From positions 1-64,000 of the forward strand of contig JBNJGB010000001.1 in NCBI GenBank assembly GCA_051747385.1: DNA of 64,000 bases, in the 5' to 3' direction. Within the stretch, counting starts at the first letter, position 1, and each line of letters begins with the position of its first letter. Source of the DNA: JBNJGB01 sp051747385 (lineage in GTDB: Bacteria; Myxococcota_A; UBA9042; PHBI01; JACKFB01). The notes beneath the pieces were generated by a model, which was given only the letters and a program-made list of their open reading frames with translations, was not told the origin of the DNA and made no database searches. Shown one piece after another: positions 39,820 to 48,750 of the stretch. The position numbers were made by a program, and so were the translations under genes.

Positions 39820-42800
39820 GGCGCACCTCCCCGAGCATCTCGAACAGGCCGTGGAGCGGGATGACGAGCCACTCCGGCCGCTCCTCCAGCTCGTGTCCAA
39901 GCTCCAGGACGGCCTTCTCCACGAGGAAGGCCTTGAGCAGGCGGTTCGTCGCGTCCTCGTCGGCCGGCACGAACGGCGCGTCCGCCGCCCGCTCCAGGTA
40001 CGCCATCAGGAAGGCGTCGCGGACCTCGTCGTACCAGAAGTCCGCCTGGTCCCGGAGATCGTCCTCGGAGCGGCCCGCCGCGAGGCCCCGCTCGCCCAGG
40101 CGGTTCAGGGCCGAGTACGCGGCGTAGTGGAACGAGCGCACCATGGACGCCACGTCCCGGAGCGGCGAGCGCTTGATGCGCCGCTCTCCCACCGGCTGCT
40201 GGAGGTGCTCGAGGACGCCGGTGATGATGAAGTCGTTGCCGGTGTGCAGGACCTCGCCCAGGTGCAGATCCCCGTGGATGCGCGTGCGGACGGCGTCGAT
40301 CTTGTCGCCGGTCACGGCCCGCAGGCGCTCCATGACCGCCTCCCGGAGCTCCAGGCATCGCCGGGCGTCGGCGCACACCTCCTCCGGGAGGTCCTCCACG
40401 CGCCGGCGCAACGCGTCGAAGACCCGCCCCACCAGGTTGCGCATCGACTGGTACAGGGAGCGCTGGTACAGCTTCGAGAACGGCTCGGGCCGGAACGCCG
40501 GATCGGGCGTGTCCTCTGCCAGCACCAGGTGCATGTCGGCGAGGCGCTGGCCCAGGAGCTCCGCGGACGCCAGGTAGCTGCCCAGGGCGTCCATCCTGTC
40601 GGCGGTGCTCGCCCTGCCCGCCTCCGGCGCGGCGCCCTCGGCGGCCCCCCGCATGAGCAGCGTCTCGAAGTAGTCCTGGAGGCTGTCCAGGGTGTACTGG
40701 AGGGCGTCGCCCTCGTTGGGCACGTACTCCTGCAGGACCGCGAGCGTGGTCGACGGACCGCGGTCCCGGGTGTGCATCAGGACCCCGGCCAGGCGCGGCA
40801 CGTGCCGGAAGCCGCGCTCCGTGAGGGCGCGCACGATCTCCGCGTGGCGGCTCTCCCCGGGCTCGATGCGACGCATGACCTTCAGGTACAGGCGGTTGCC
40901 GTAGACGACGCCCGTGTCCGCCCGCTCGGTCTGGATCACGCGCGGCTCCAGGGACTCCGCGGCGTCCCTCAGCTCCTTGAAGACCGGCGTCGGGTCTCCG
41001 TGCAGGCGCGCCCCGCCCGAGTGGACGTGGTGGCGGCGGTCGAAGAGCTCGAGCAGGCGCCCGGTGAAGTCCGGGTCCGCGACCGCGTCGTAGACGAAAC
41101 CCTCGGTCCCGGACGCCAGGCGGAGACGGGCCACGACGGGATAGTGCCCGTGGAGGATCTGCTCGGCGCGCGGGCCGCTCGCGAAGGCCAGGGGCAGGAG
41201 ATAGCTCTGCTCCTCGCCCTTCACGAACTGCACCCCCAGGATGAGGAGCCAGGCGTCCCCCTCCTCCATGGGCACGCGCACCTGGGCCCGCACCCGGACG
41301 TCCCGGACGACGCCGTCGGCGCGACGGAACCACCGCTGTCCCTCGAGGAACCCCTCCAGGGCGCGCTCCAGGCGGGCCCGGTAGGTGTCCTCGAAGAGGT
41401 CGTGCCAGCGCTCCGCCAGGGGCAGGGTCATCTCCACCGGCGTCCAGGTGCTCCCCATCGCCCACGGGCGCTCGCCGTCCTCCGTCGTCTCCAGGGACAG
41501 CCAGTAGAAGGCGTGGGGCGCCAGCGTGAGGAGGTACGGCAGGTCGCCCACGGCCGGCATCGGCGTCCGCCCGAACAGCTCCACGGGCACGCGCCCCTTG
41601 AACCGCGACAGATCCAGCTCGCAGTAGCCCGCGAAGCGCGACAGGTTGGCGACGACCAGGACGACCTCGTCCTCGTACTCGCGCAGGAAGGCCAGGATCT
41701 TCCGGTTGTCCGGGTCGAGGAAGGTGATGCTCCCGCGCCCGAACGCCCTGTAGCGCTTGGTCAGGGCGATGAGCCGCCGCATCCACCACAGCAGCGAGCT
41801 GGCGTTGTCCTGCTGCACCTCCACGTTGACGGCCGAGTAGGTGTACTCGGGGTCGATGATGACGGGCAGGTAGAGCTGCTGCGGGTTGGCCCGCGAGAAC
41901 CCGGCGTTCCGGTCGGCGCTCCACTGCATGGGCGTCCGCACGCTGTTGCGATCGCCCAGGTAGATGTTGTCCCCCATGCCGATCTCGTCGCCGTAGTAGA
42001 GCACCGGCGTCCCGGGCAGGGAGAACAGCAGCCCGTTCATCAGCTCGATCCGGGCGCGGTTGTTCTGCAGCAGGGGCGCGAGACGGCGGCGGATGCCCAG
42101 GTTCACCCGCGCGCGGGGGTGGCGCGCGTAGGCCCGGTACATGGAGTCACGCTCCTCGTCGGTGACCATCTCCAGGGTCAGCTCGTCGTGGTTCCGCAGG
42201 AACGTGGCCCACTGGCAGCCCTCGGGAAGCTCCGGGGTCTGGTCCAGGATGTCGACGATGGAGAACCGGTCCTCCTGCTCCAACGCCATGAACAGGCGTG
42301 GCATGAGCGGGAAGTGGAAGTTCATGTGGCACTCGTCGCCCTCCCCGAAGTAGGCGACGGCGTCCTCGGGCCACTGGTTCGCCTCGGCGAGGAGCATCCG
42401 CTCGCCGAACCGCTCGTCCACGTGCGCGCGGAGCGTCTTCAGGAAGTCGTGGGTCCGCGGGAGGTTCTCGCAGTTGGTCCCCTCCTCCTGGTACAGGTAC
42501 GGGACCGCGTCGAGGCGCACCCCGTCCACGCCCATCTCCATCCAGTAGTCGAGGATCTCGAAGACGGCCTCGTGGACCTCCGGGTTCTCGAAGTTCAGGT
42601 CCGGCTGGTGGCTGTAGAAGCGGTGCCAGTAGTACGCCTTCGCCACCGGGTCCCAGGCCCAGTTGGAGTGCTCGAAGTCCTCGAAGATGACGCGCGCGTC
42701 GGCGTAGCGCTCGGGCGTCACGCTCCAGACGTAGAACTCCCGCCAGCGGCTCCCCGGCGGGGCGCGCCGGGCCTTCTGGAACCACGGGTGCTGGTCCGAG

Positions 42801-43201
42801 GTGTGGTTGATGACCAGCTCCGTGATGACCCGCAGGCCGCGGCGATGGGCCTCGTACAGGAACTCGCGGAAGTCGCGGAGCGTCCCGTACGAGGGGTGGA
42901 TGTCCCGGTAGTCCGCGATGTCGTAGCCGTCGTCCAACAGCGGCGACGGGTAGAACGGCAGCAGCCACACGGCGGTGACGCCCAGGTCCTGCAGGTAGTC
43001 CAGGCGGCGCGTCAGGCCGCGGAAGTCGCCGATGCCGTCCCCGTCGCTGTCGTGGAACGCGCGGACGTGGAGCTCGTAGATGATCGCGTCGCGGTACCAC
43101 TGCGGCTCTTCCGCGAGCAGCAGCTTGCGATGATGCTTGCGTGGCAAGGCGGCGGTCCTTCGTCGCGGGGGACTTGTGGGGGAGCCCGGAGTATACGACA
43201 T
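39812..43201 (-). CDS. treS: Trehalose synthase fused to maltokinase-like domain
   Basis: 1129 residues. Residues ~30-570 are TreS (GH13): WYRDAIIYELHVRAF, nucleophile Asp in VDGVRLDAVPYL, Glu in LLAEANQWPED, Asp in FLRNHDELTLEM; it interconverts trehalose and maltose. Residues ~600-1129 are a maltokinase (Pep2/Mak) domain with the catalytic loop RIHGDLHLGE (~970) and RRIKRSPLRDVASM. The metal-binding DFEGEP motif that normally follows is replaced by GVLEHLQQP (~990), so phosphorylation of maltose is doubtful. The start at 43201 has GAGGGCGAGGGGG just upstream. First gene of the five-gene trehalose operon. No glgE is in the window. Confidence 0.93.
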   Translation of the reverse strand: MSYTPGSPTSPPRRRTAALPRKHHRKLLLAEEPQWYRDAIIYELHVRAFHDSDGDGIGDFRGLTRRLDYLQDLGVTAVWLLPFYPSPLLDDGYDIADYRDIHPSYGTLRDFREFLYEAHRRGLRVITELVINHTSDQHPWFQKARRAPPGSRWREFYVWSVTPERYADARVIFEDFEHSNWAWDPVAKAYYWHRFYSHQPDLNFENPEVHEAVFEILDYWMEMGVDGVRLDAVPYLYQEEGTNCENLPRTHDFLKTLRAHVDERFGERMLLAEANQWPEDAVAYFGEGDECHMNFHFPLMPRLFMALEQEDRFSIVDILDQTPELPEGCQWATFLRNHDELTLEMVTDEERDSMYRAYARHPRARVNLGIRRRLAPLLQNNRARIELMNGLLFSLPGTPVLYYGDEIGMGDNIYLGDRNSVRTPMQWSADRNAGFSRANPQQLYLPVIIDPEYTYSAVNVEVQQDNASSLLWWMRRLIALTKRYRAFGRGSITFLDPDNRKILAFLREYEDEVVLVVANLSRFAGYCELDLSRFKGRVPVELFGRTPMPAVGDLPYLLTLAPHAFYWLSLETTEDGERPWAMGSTWTPVEMTLPLAERWHDLFEDTYRARLERALEGFLEGQRWFRRADGVVRDVRVRAQVRVPMEEGDAWLLILGVQFVKGEEQSYLLPLAFASGPRAEQILHGHYPVVARLRLASGTEGFVYDAVADPDFTGRLLELFDRRHHVHSGGARLHGDPTPVFKELRDAAESLEPRVIQTERADTGVVYGNRLYLKVMRRIEPGESRHAEIVRALTERGFRHVPRLAGVLMHTRDRGPSTTLAVLQEYVPNEGDALQYTLDSLQDYFETLLMRGAAEGAAPEAGRASTADRMDALGSYLASAELLGQRLADMHLVLAEDTPDPAFRPEPFSKLYQRSLYQSMRNLVGRVFDALRRRVEDLPEEVCADARRCLELREAVMERLRAVTGDKIDAVRTRIHGDLHLGEVLHTGNDFIITGVLEHLQQPVGERRIKRSPLRDVASMVRSFHYAAYSALNRLGERGLAAGRSEDDLRDQADFWYDEVRDAFLMAYLERAADAPFVPADEDATNRLLKAFLVEKAVLELGHELEERPEWLVIPLHGLFEMLGEVRHA

Positions 43202-43243
43202 CCCCCTCGCCCTCCGCTTCCCGCCCCCTTCCCGGGTCCGGGG

Positions 43244-45280
43244 CTACGGACCTCCGGCCGGCACCGGCTGGCGCCGGTGGCCGCTGCGTCGGACGGCGCG
43301 CGCCAGGCAGGAGTGGAGCTGGTCCGGCGTGTCCAGATCGGTCCACCCGCAGCGCGGGACCACGATCGCGCGGAGCCGATCCCGGGCCGCGTCGAGCACG
43401 TCGGCCGACAGATCCAGGCGCGGCACGTGCTCGTTGTGATAGCGCGTCGGCGCCCCGGGGTGGTCCTGCTCCATGATCAGCCCGCCCAGGAGCGTCCGCA
43501 GGAGCCCGGGCGTGGCGGCCTCGAACATCCCCAGCAGAGACGGCGCCCGGCCCGTGAGCAGGCAGCTACTCCACAGGGCGTCCCGATCCATCAGCTCCGC
43601 GGCGCGCTCGGCCGGCGGTCGCAGCTCGAAGTACGCCACGCGGGGCGTCGCCTCGTCGTCGAGCTGACGCGGCACGATCCAGCCGTAGCCGGTCTCGGGG
43701 TGCTCCGGCGTCACGCCCAGCAGCACCACCGGCTCGGGGTCGGCCTCGGCCGCCGTGAACGAGTCCTCCAGGCTGCGGTGCATGACCGCCTCGTCGTCCA
43801 CGTGGTGGTCGGCGGGCATCACCATCACGGCGGCCTCGGGATCCCGCGACGCGAGCACGGCCAGGGGCAGCAGGACGCCGCCCGCCAGGCCACGGTCGTG
43901 GGTCTGCACGACGACGTTGTCGGCCGGCAGGTGTTCCAGGAGCGGGCGCCACCACCGGCGGTGCTCCTCCGCGACCACCACCATGATGCGATCCCGCGAC
44001 ACCAGCCTCTCGGCTCGCGCCAGCGTCCGCTCCAGGAGGCTCTGCTCACCCAGCAGCGCGGCGTACTGCTTGGGTAGCGCGCCCATCGTGCCGTCGGCCC
44101 CCATCCGCATCCTCGCGCCGTCCCCGGCGGCCAGGATCACGACCCAGCGGCCCCTGCCCTGCTCCTGCGTACCCATCGTGTCCTCCTCCTGATCGTCTCG
44201 AAGCAGCGAGCCCCGAACGTCTGCAACGTCGGTGCCATCGCTGCCCGCCGCCGCTGGGCGCCTCGGGGGGCTTCGCGGCGGGGCATTCCTCGTCACCGGG
44301 GCGGAACGCCCGCCCCGGTCCACCACCTCGCGCGCGTCCGGACCGATCTGCTCGGCGTCCGTCTCGGCGAGGGCATCCAGGCAGGCGCGCAGCCGCGCGG
44401 GCGTGCCCAGGTCGGTCCAGCCGCAAGGGGGCACGGCGACCACGCGCAGCCGCTCCGGGACCGCCTCGAGCACGTCCCCCGAGAAGTCCAGGTCGGGCAG
44501 CGCCCGGTTTTCGTGAATGACCGGCGAGGTGGCCTGCGCCCGCTCCTCCTGGCGGAGGAGATCGTCCACGGCCTGGATCAGCCCGGGCGTCGTCCGCGCG
44601 TACACCTGCAGCAGGGCGCCCGCCTCGGCCACGAGCAGGAAGCTGCTCCACAGCGCCCCCTCGTCCATCAACCTGCGGGCCTTGGTCTCGTCCGGCTTCT
44701 CGACGAACGCCTCGACGCCGGGCGCGCCGTCGCCCCGCACCGGACCGGGCACGATCCAGCCGTACCCCGTCTCGGGCCGATCCGGGGTCATCCCCAGCAG
44801 CACCGCCGGCCTCTCCTCCGGGGCGTCGGCGTCCCCGCCGGCGTCGGAATCGCGCGCCACCCCGACGGCCTCCGCCAGGGCCTCCTCCAGCACCTCCTCG
44901 TCCGCCACGAAGTGGTCCGACGGCGTCACGACCACCGTCGCCCGCGGGTCCTTCCGCGCGATGCGGGCCAGGGGCAGCAGCAGTCCGGCGGCCGTGCCCC
45001 GGTCGTCGGCCTGGACGACCACGTGGTCGGGCGGGAGGCGCTCCAGCAGGGGCTGCCACCACTGCCAGTGCTCCCGGGCGACCACGGTGACGATCCGCTC
45101 CGGATCGGCCACCCGCTCGGCGCGGTCCAGCGTCCGGTCCAGCAGGCTCCGCCCGCCGAAGAAGCGGCAGAACTGCTTGGGGACGCAGGTCCCGTCCTCT
45201 CGTCGCGTCACCGGCCGGAGGCGCTTGCCCTCCCCGGCCGCCAGCACCAGCACCCACACGTGATCGTCGAGCGTCGTCAT
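43244..45280 (-). CDS. Two-domain mannose-1-phosphate guanylyltransferase-like protein
   Basis: 678 residues in one open frame from ATG 45280 (GGGGGAA upstream). Domain 1 (~1-320) has the nucleotidyltransferase signature AAGEGKRLRPVTRR...VPKQF, TPSDHF, GYGWIVP and CGWTDLGTPARL. Domain 2 (~369-678) is a clear duplicate (AAGDGARMRM...LPKQY, MPADHH, GYGWIVP, CGWTDLDTPDQL), but its first loop has lost the RxRP signature. The linker of ~48 residues is Pro/Arg-rich, and an internal ATG (44176, M369) has its own AGGAGGAGG site, so domain 2 may also be made alone; the two may be adjacent genes that lost a stop codon. Probable role: GDP-mannose or similar sugar-nucleotide synthesis. Confidence 0.85.
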   Translation of the reverse strand: MTTLDDHVWVLVLAAGEGKRLRPVTRREDGTCVPKQFCRFFGGRSLLDRTLDRAERVADPERIVTVVAREHWQWWQPLLERLPPDHVVVQADDRGTAAGLLLPLARIARKDPRATVVVTPSDHFVADEEVLEEALAEAVGVARDSDAGGDADAPEERPAVLLGMTPDRPETGYGWIVPGPVRGDGAPGVEAFVEKPDETKARRLMDEGALWSSFLLVAEAGALLQVYARTTPGLIQAVDDLLRQEERAQATSPVIHENRALPDLDFSGDVLEAVPERLRVVAVPPCGWTDLGTPARLRACLDALAETDAEQIGPDAREVVDRGGRSAPVTRNAPPRSPPRRPAAAGSDGTDVADVRGSLLRDDQEEDTMGTQEQGRGRWVVILAAGDGARMRMGADGTMGALPKQYAALLGEQSLLERTLARAERLVSRDRIMVVVAEEHRRWWRPLLEHLPADNVVVQTHDRGLAGGVLLPLAVLASRDPEAAVMVMPADHHVDDEAVMHRSLEDSFTAAEADPEPVVLLGVTPEHPETGYGWIVPRQLDDEATPRVAYFELRPPAERAAELMDRDALWSSCLLTGRAPSLLGMFEAATPGLLRTLLGGLIMEQDHPGAPTRYHNEHVPRLDLSADVLDAARDRLRAIVVPRCGWTDLDTPDQLHSCLARAVRRSGHRRQPVPAGGP

Positions 45281-45926
45281 GCGCGTGTTCCCCCCTTCGG
45301 TCTGCGGTGTGTGACCGCCCAACCGTTGCAACGGAGGTGCCACACGCCGGGTGCGACGTTTCGTTTCAGGGACGCTCGTCCCACCCGCGCCGCACGGGCT
45401 CGGGCGTCCGGATCAGGGAACGCCCGGGAGGGAACCCCCGAGAGGCAGATCGCCTCGCCCGGGGCGATGCGCCCCGCGACGAGATCGAGATCGGGGGTCG
45501 GGTCGCAACTTGCATACTTGCACAGGCCTCCCTCGACCCCGCCCCAGCGCCGAGCGCATCCACGATCGCCCCCGCGTCGCGCCTGAAGACGGAGTCCGTG
45601 TCGAGCGGTCTACGGTAGCCCCTCGCAAGGGCACCGACGCTGCGCGGCTTCGTGAGCGACGCATCGACGACCACCCCGGCCGTCCAACCGCCGCCACAGC
45701 CTCACAGCTCGTCACACGTCGCAAGAGAAAAGGCTCGCGCAAAGACGCGAAGACGCAAAGGAAAACGACATGCTTCGGCCGGTGTGTTCGCTGTGGGCCT
45801 GCGGGTACCCCGACAGTCTCAGCCGAACCGGTGTGCAAGCGGTTCGCTGGCCGTTGCGTCCTGGCGGCTTGGCGCGCGACTGTCCGCGGGACCGCGGGAT
45901 CCCGAGACGTGTAGGGCTGTGAGCCG
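45281..45926. other. Intergenic region, no gene seen
   Basis: 646 bp between ppsA and the nucleotidyltransferase gene. It holds a direct word GCAACTTGCATACTTGCA (45507-45524) and, at 45722-45765, an inverse relative of the end of the dispersed 160-bp repeat (GGCTCGCGCAAAGACGCGAAG). At 45850-45885 there is a forward relative (CGGCTTGGCGCGCGACTG). Open frames here lack codon character. Confidence 0.6.
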
Positions 45927-48308
45927 CTACCGCCGCCCCTCCATCTCCGCGACGCTCCTTCGCACCGCGACGAGGCTGGTCGGGTCGACGGAGATGGAGT
46001 CGATGCCGCACTCGACGAGGAAGGCGGCGAAGTCCGGGTGGTCGCTGGGGGCCTGGCCGCAGATGCCCACCTTGCGGCCGTGCTCGTGGGCGCGGGCGAT
46101 CATGTCGCGGATGGTGCGCTTGACCGCCTCGTCGCGCTCGTCGAACAGGTTCGCCAGGGCCGTGGAGTCCCGGTCCACGCCCAGGGTGAGCTGGGTCAGG
46201 TCGTTGCTCCCGATGGAGAAGCCGTCGAAGTGCTCCGCGAAGCGGTCGGCCAGGATGACGTTCGAGGGGATCTCGGCCATCACGTAGCACTGGAAGCCGT
46301 GGCGACCCCGCTCCAGGCCGTGCTCGGCCATGACCTCCAGCACGCGGCGGCCCTCCTCAGGGGTCCGGCAGAACGGGATCATGGCGATCACGTTGCGGAA
46401 GCCCATCTCCTCACGGACCTTGAGCATGGCCCGGCACTCGAGAGCGAAGCCCTCGCGGTAGGCGTCCGAGTCGTAGCGGGAGGCGCCCCGGAAGCCGATC
46501 ATCGGGTTCTCCTCCTTCGGCTCGAAGGGGCGCCCGCCGATGAGCTGCGCGTACTCGTTGGTCTTGAAGTCGCTGAAGCGCACGATGACCGGGTCCGGGT
46601 AGCGGGAGGCGGCGATCTTGGCGATGCCCCGCGCCATGTGGTCCACGAAGTACTCGCCCCGATCCTCGTAGCCCCGGGTCAGCTCCTCGATGGCCCGGCG
46701 CGCCTCGTCGTCCACCCGGTCGATGTGCAGCAGCGCCATGGGGTGGACGCGGATGACGTTGTTGACCAGGAACTCCATCCGGGCCAGGCCCACGCCGTCG
46801 CAGGGGAGGCTCCACCATCGGAACGCGGCGCTTGGGTCGGCCAGGTTGATCATGACCTCGGTCTTCGTCTCGGGGAGATCGGAGAGGTCGACGTCCGTCT
46901 CCTCCCACTCGAGGCGACCGGCGTAGACGTGGCCGCGCTCGCCCTCCGCGCAGGACACGGTGATGGTGGTGCCCTCCTCCAGGCGCGACGTGGCCTCGCC
47001 GGTCCCGATGATGGCCGGCAGGCCCAGCTCGCGGCTCACGATGGCGGCGTGGCTCGTGCGGCCCCCGTGGTCGGTGACGATGGCCGCGGCGCGCCGCATG
47101 ATGGGGACCCAGTCCGGATCGGTCATCCCGGTGACCAGGACGGCGCCCTCCGGGAAGCGGTCGCCCTCGCTGGCGTCGTGCAGCACGCACACGTCGCCCG
47201 CCGCGATGGCGTCTCCGATGGCCAGGCCGTCGACCAGGACGTCGCCGCTCTCCTTCAGCTCGAAGGTCCGGAGCGCCGAGGTCTGGCGCTGGGACTCTAC
47301 CGTCTCGGGCCGGGCCTGGAGGATGAACAGGTCCCCCGTGTCCCCGTCCTTGCCCCACTCGATGTCCATGGGGCGCTCGTAGTGGTCCTCGATGGCCACA
47401 CCCCACCGGGCCAGGGTCAGGATCTCGTCGCCGGAGAGCACGAAGCGCCCGCGCTCCTCCTCCGGGGTCTCCACCTCCCGCGTGGCGTCCCCGTCCTCGG
47501 CGTAGACGATCTTCGTCTCCTTGTCGCCCAGGTACTTGCCCACGATGGGGACGAGGTCCCCGTCGCCCAGGAAGGGCTCGTAGACGCGGTACTCGTCCGG
47601 GTTCACCGTGCCCGCCACGACCGTCTCGCCGAGGCCCCAGGAGGCGTTGATCACCACCATGTCCGGGAAGCCCGTCTCCGTGTCGATGGTGAACATGACG
47701 CCAGCGCCCGACAGGTCCGAGCGGACCATCTTCTGCACGCCCACCGACAGGGCCACGTCCATGTGGTCGAAGCCCTTCTGCTCCCGGTAGCTGATGGCCC
47801 GGTCGGTGAACAGCGAGGCGAAGCAGTCGCGGCAGGCCCGGAGCAGGTGCTCCTCGCCGACGACGTTCAGGTAGGTCTCCTGCTGCCCGGCGAAGCTCGC
47901 CGTGGGCAAATCCTCGGCCGTGGCGCTGCTGCGGACCGCCACGTCCACCTCGTCGGCCTCCAGGCGCCGGCAGAGCTCGCGATAGGCCTCCCGGATGGCC
48001 TGCTCGAGCTCCTCGGGCCACTCGGACTCGCGGAACATTCTCCGGATGGCCTCGCCGCTCTCCTCCAGGCTGGCCGTGTCGCGGCGCTGGATCTCCAGCC
48101 TGTCCCGGATGCCGGCCTCGAGGTCGTTGTGCTCCACGAAGCGACGATAGGCCGCGGCCGTGGTCGCGAACCCGCCCGGCACGCGGATGCCCGCCTCCTG
48201 CAGGGTCGAGATCATCTCGCCCAGGGAGGCGTTCTTGCCGCCCACCAGCGACACGTCGTCGTTCGTGAGGCCCTCGAACCAGCGAATCCAGGTGTCGTCG
48301 GCGGCCAT
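45927..48308 (-). CDS. ppsA: Phosphoenolpyruvate synthase
   Basis: 793 residues; GAGGAGGGCTCGC precedes the ATG. It converts pyruvate, ATP and water to PEP, AMP and phosphate, a gluconeogenic step. Domains: N-terminal ATP-grasp-like PPDK_N (VGGKNASLGEM at ~22, AVRSSATAEDLPTASFAGQQ), the swivelling phosphohistidine domain (GGRTSHAAIVSRELGLPAI, His ~420) and the PEP-binding TIM barrel (CDGVGLARMEFL, SIGSNDLTQLTLGVDRD, GICGQAPSD). Alone in its unit, between the sugar nucleotidyltransferase and pfkB, it fits a carbon-storage locus that can run in the gluconeogenic direction. Confidence 0.96.
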   Translation of the reverse strand: MAADDTWIRWFEGLTNDDVSLVGGKNASLGEMISTLQEAGIRVPGGFATTAAAYRRFVEHNDLEAGIRDRLEIQRRDTASLEESGEAIRRMFRESEWPEELEQAIREAYRELCRRLEADEVDVAVRSSATAEDLPTASFAGQQETYLNVVGEEHLLRACRDCFASLFTDRAISYREQKGFDHMDVALSVGVQKMVRSDLSGAGVMFTIDTETGFPDMVVINASWGLGETVVAGTVNPDEYRVYEPFLGDGDLVPIVGKYLGDKETKIVYAEDGDATREVETPEEERGRFVLSGDEILTLARWGVAIEDHYERPMDIEWGKDGDTGDLFILQARPETVESQRQTSALRTFELKESGDVLVDGLAIGDAIAAGDVCVLHDASEGDRFPEGAVLVTGMTDPDWVPIMRRAAAIVTDHGGRTSHAAIVSRELGLPAIIGTGEATSRLEEGTTITVSCAEGERGHVYAGRLEWEETDVDLSDLPETKTEVMINLADPSAAFRWWSLPCDGVGLARMEFLVNNVIRVHPMALLHIDRVDDEARRAIEELTRGYEDRGEYFVDHMARGIAKIAASRYPDPVIVRFSDFKTNEYAQLIGGRPFEPKEENPMIGFRGASRYDSDAYREGFALECRAMLKVREEMGFRNVIAMIPFCRTPEEGRRVLEVMAEHGLERGRHGFQCYVMAEIPSNVILADRFAEHFDGFSIGSNDLTQLTLGVDRDSTALANLFDERDEAVKRTIRDMIARAHEHGRKVGICGQAPSDHPDFAAFLVECGIDSISVDPTSLVAVRRSVAEMEGRR

Positions 48309-48450
48309 GCGAGCCCTCCTCGGTGATCCGGCTCGGATCCGCTGCAATCGGCGTACCCACGCGGGCTGCGGGAGGGCTTTCGTGGTGGAGGGGACGTCGA
48401 TCGCCGGCGGGGACGCCTTTCAATGGGTCGCAACTCGCCGAGGGCCCGCG

Positions 48451-48660
48451 AAACGTGGTCCTGGTCGTGGTCGGGCTCGCCGGCCAAGGCGTTCCGGTCC
48501 CATCGGAGGTGCGCTCGAGACCGGGCCTCGTCGTGCTTCCGGCGCCGGTGGAGCGGGGAGTGACCGCCGGGGACGGAGGTCCTACTGCATCTTCCCCGTG
48601 TTCTCCGCGACTTCGCGGCTTGGCGCCTTGGCGCGAGCCCTTTCGTCACGGGGAGATGGC
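48451..48660. repeat. Dispersed ~160-bp intergenic repeat, copy B
   Basis: Related to 30371-30538 at both ends, with a ~40-bp insertion in the middle. It lies in the 442-bp gap between ppsA and pfkB, which has no gene. Confidence 0.8.
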
Positions 48661-48671
48661 CCTCCACGCCC

Positions 48672-48704
48672 CGAAAAGTGTGAAATGAGTAGGCTTGACC
48701 CCAC
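48672..48704 (-). repeat. Dispersed GGGGTCAAGCCTACTCATTTC word
   Basis: On the minus strand this reads TGGGGTCAAGCCTACTCA followed by TTTCACAC. It is nearly the same as the ends of the 241-bp repeat units (26775-26792, 27010-27030, 27318-27335) and the word at 61457. It follows copy B of the 160-bp repeat. Confidence 0.75.
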
Positions 48705-48750
48705 TGGGTTGGGGCGTGGGGACACGGGTGGGGCGTTCCGCCCCGTGGTG

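Noticed and set aside
45351..45914. Open frames in the gap between ppsA and the nucleotidyltransferase gene
   Set aside because: They cross repeat fragments, have no ribosome site and are Arg/Pro-rich in every frame.
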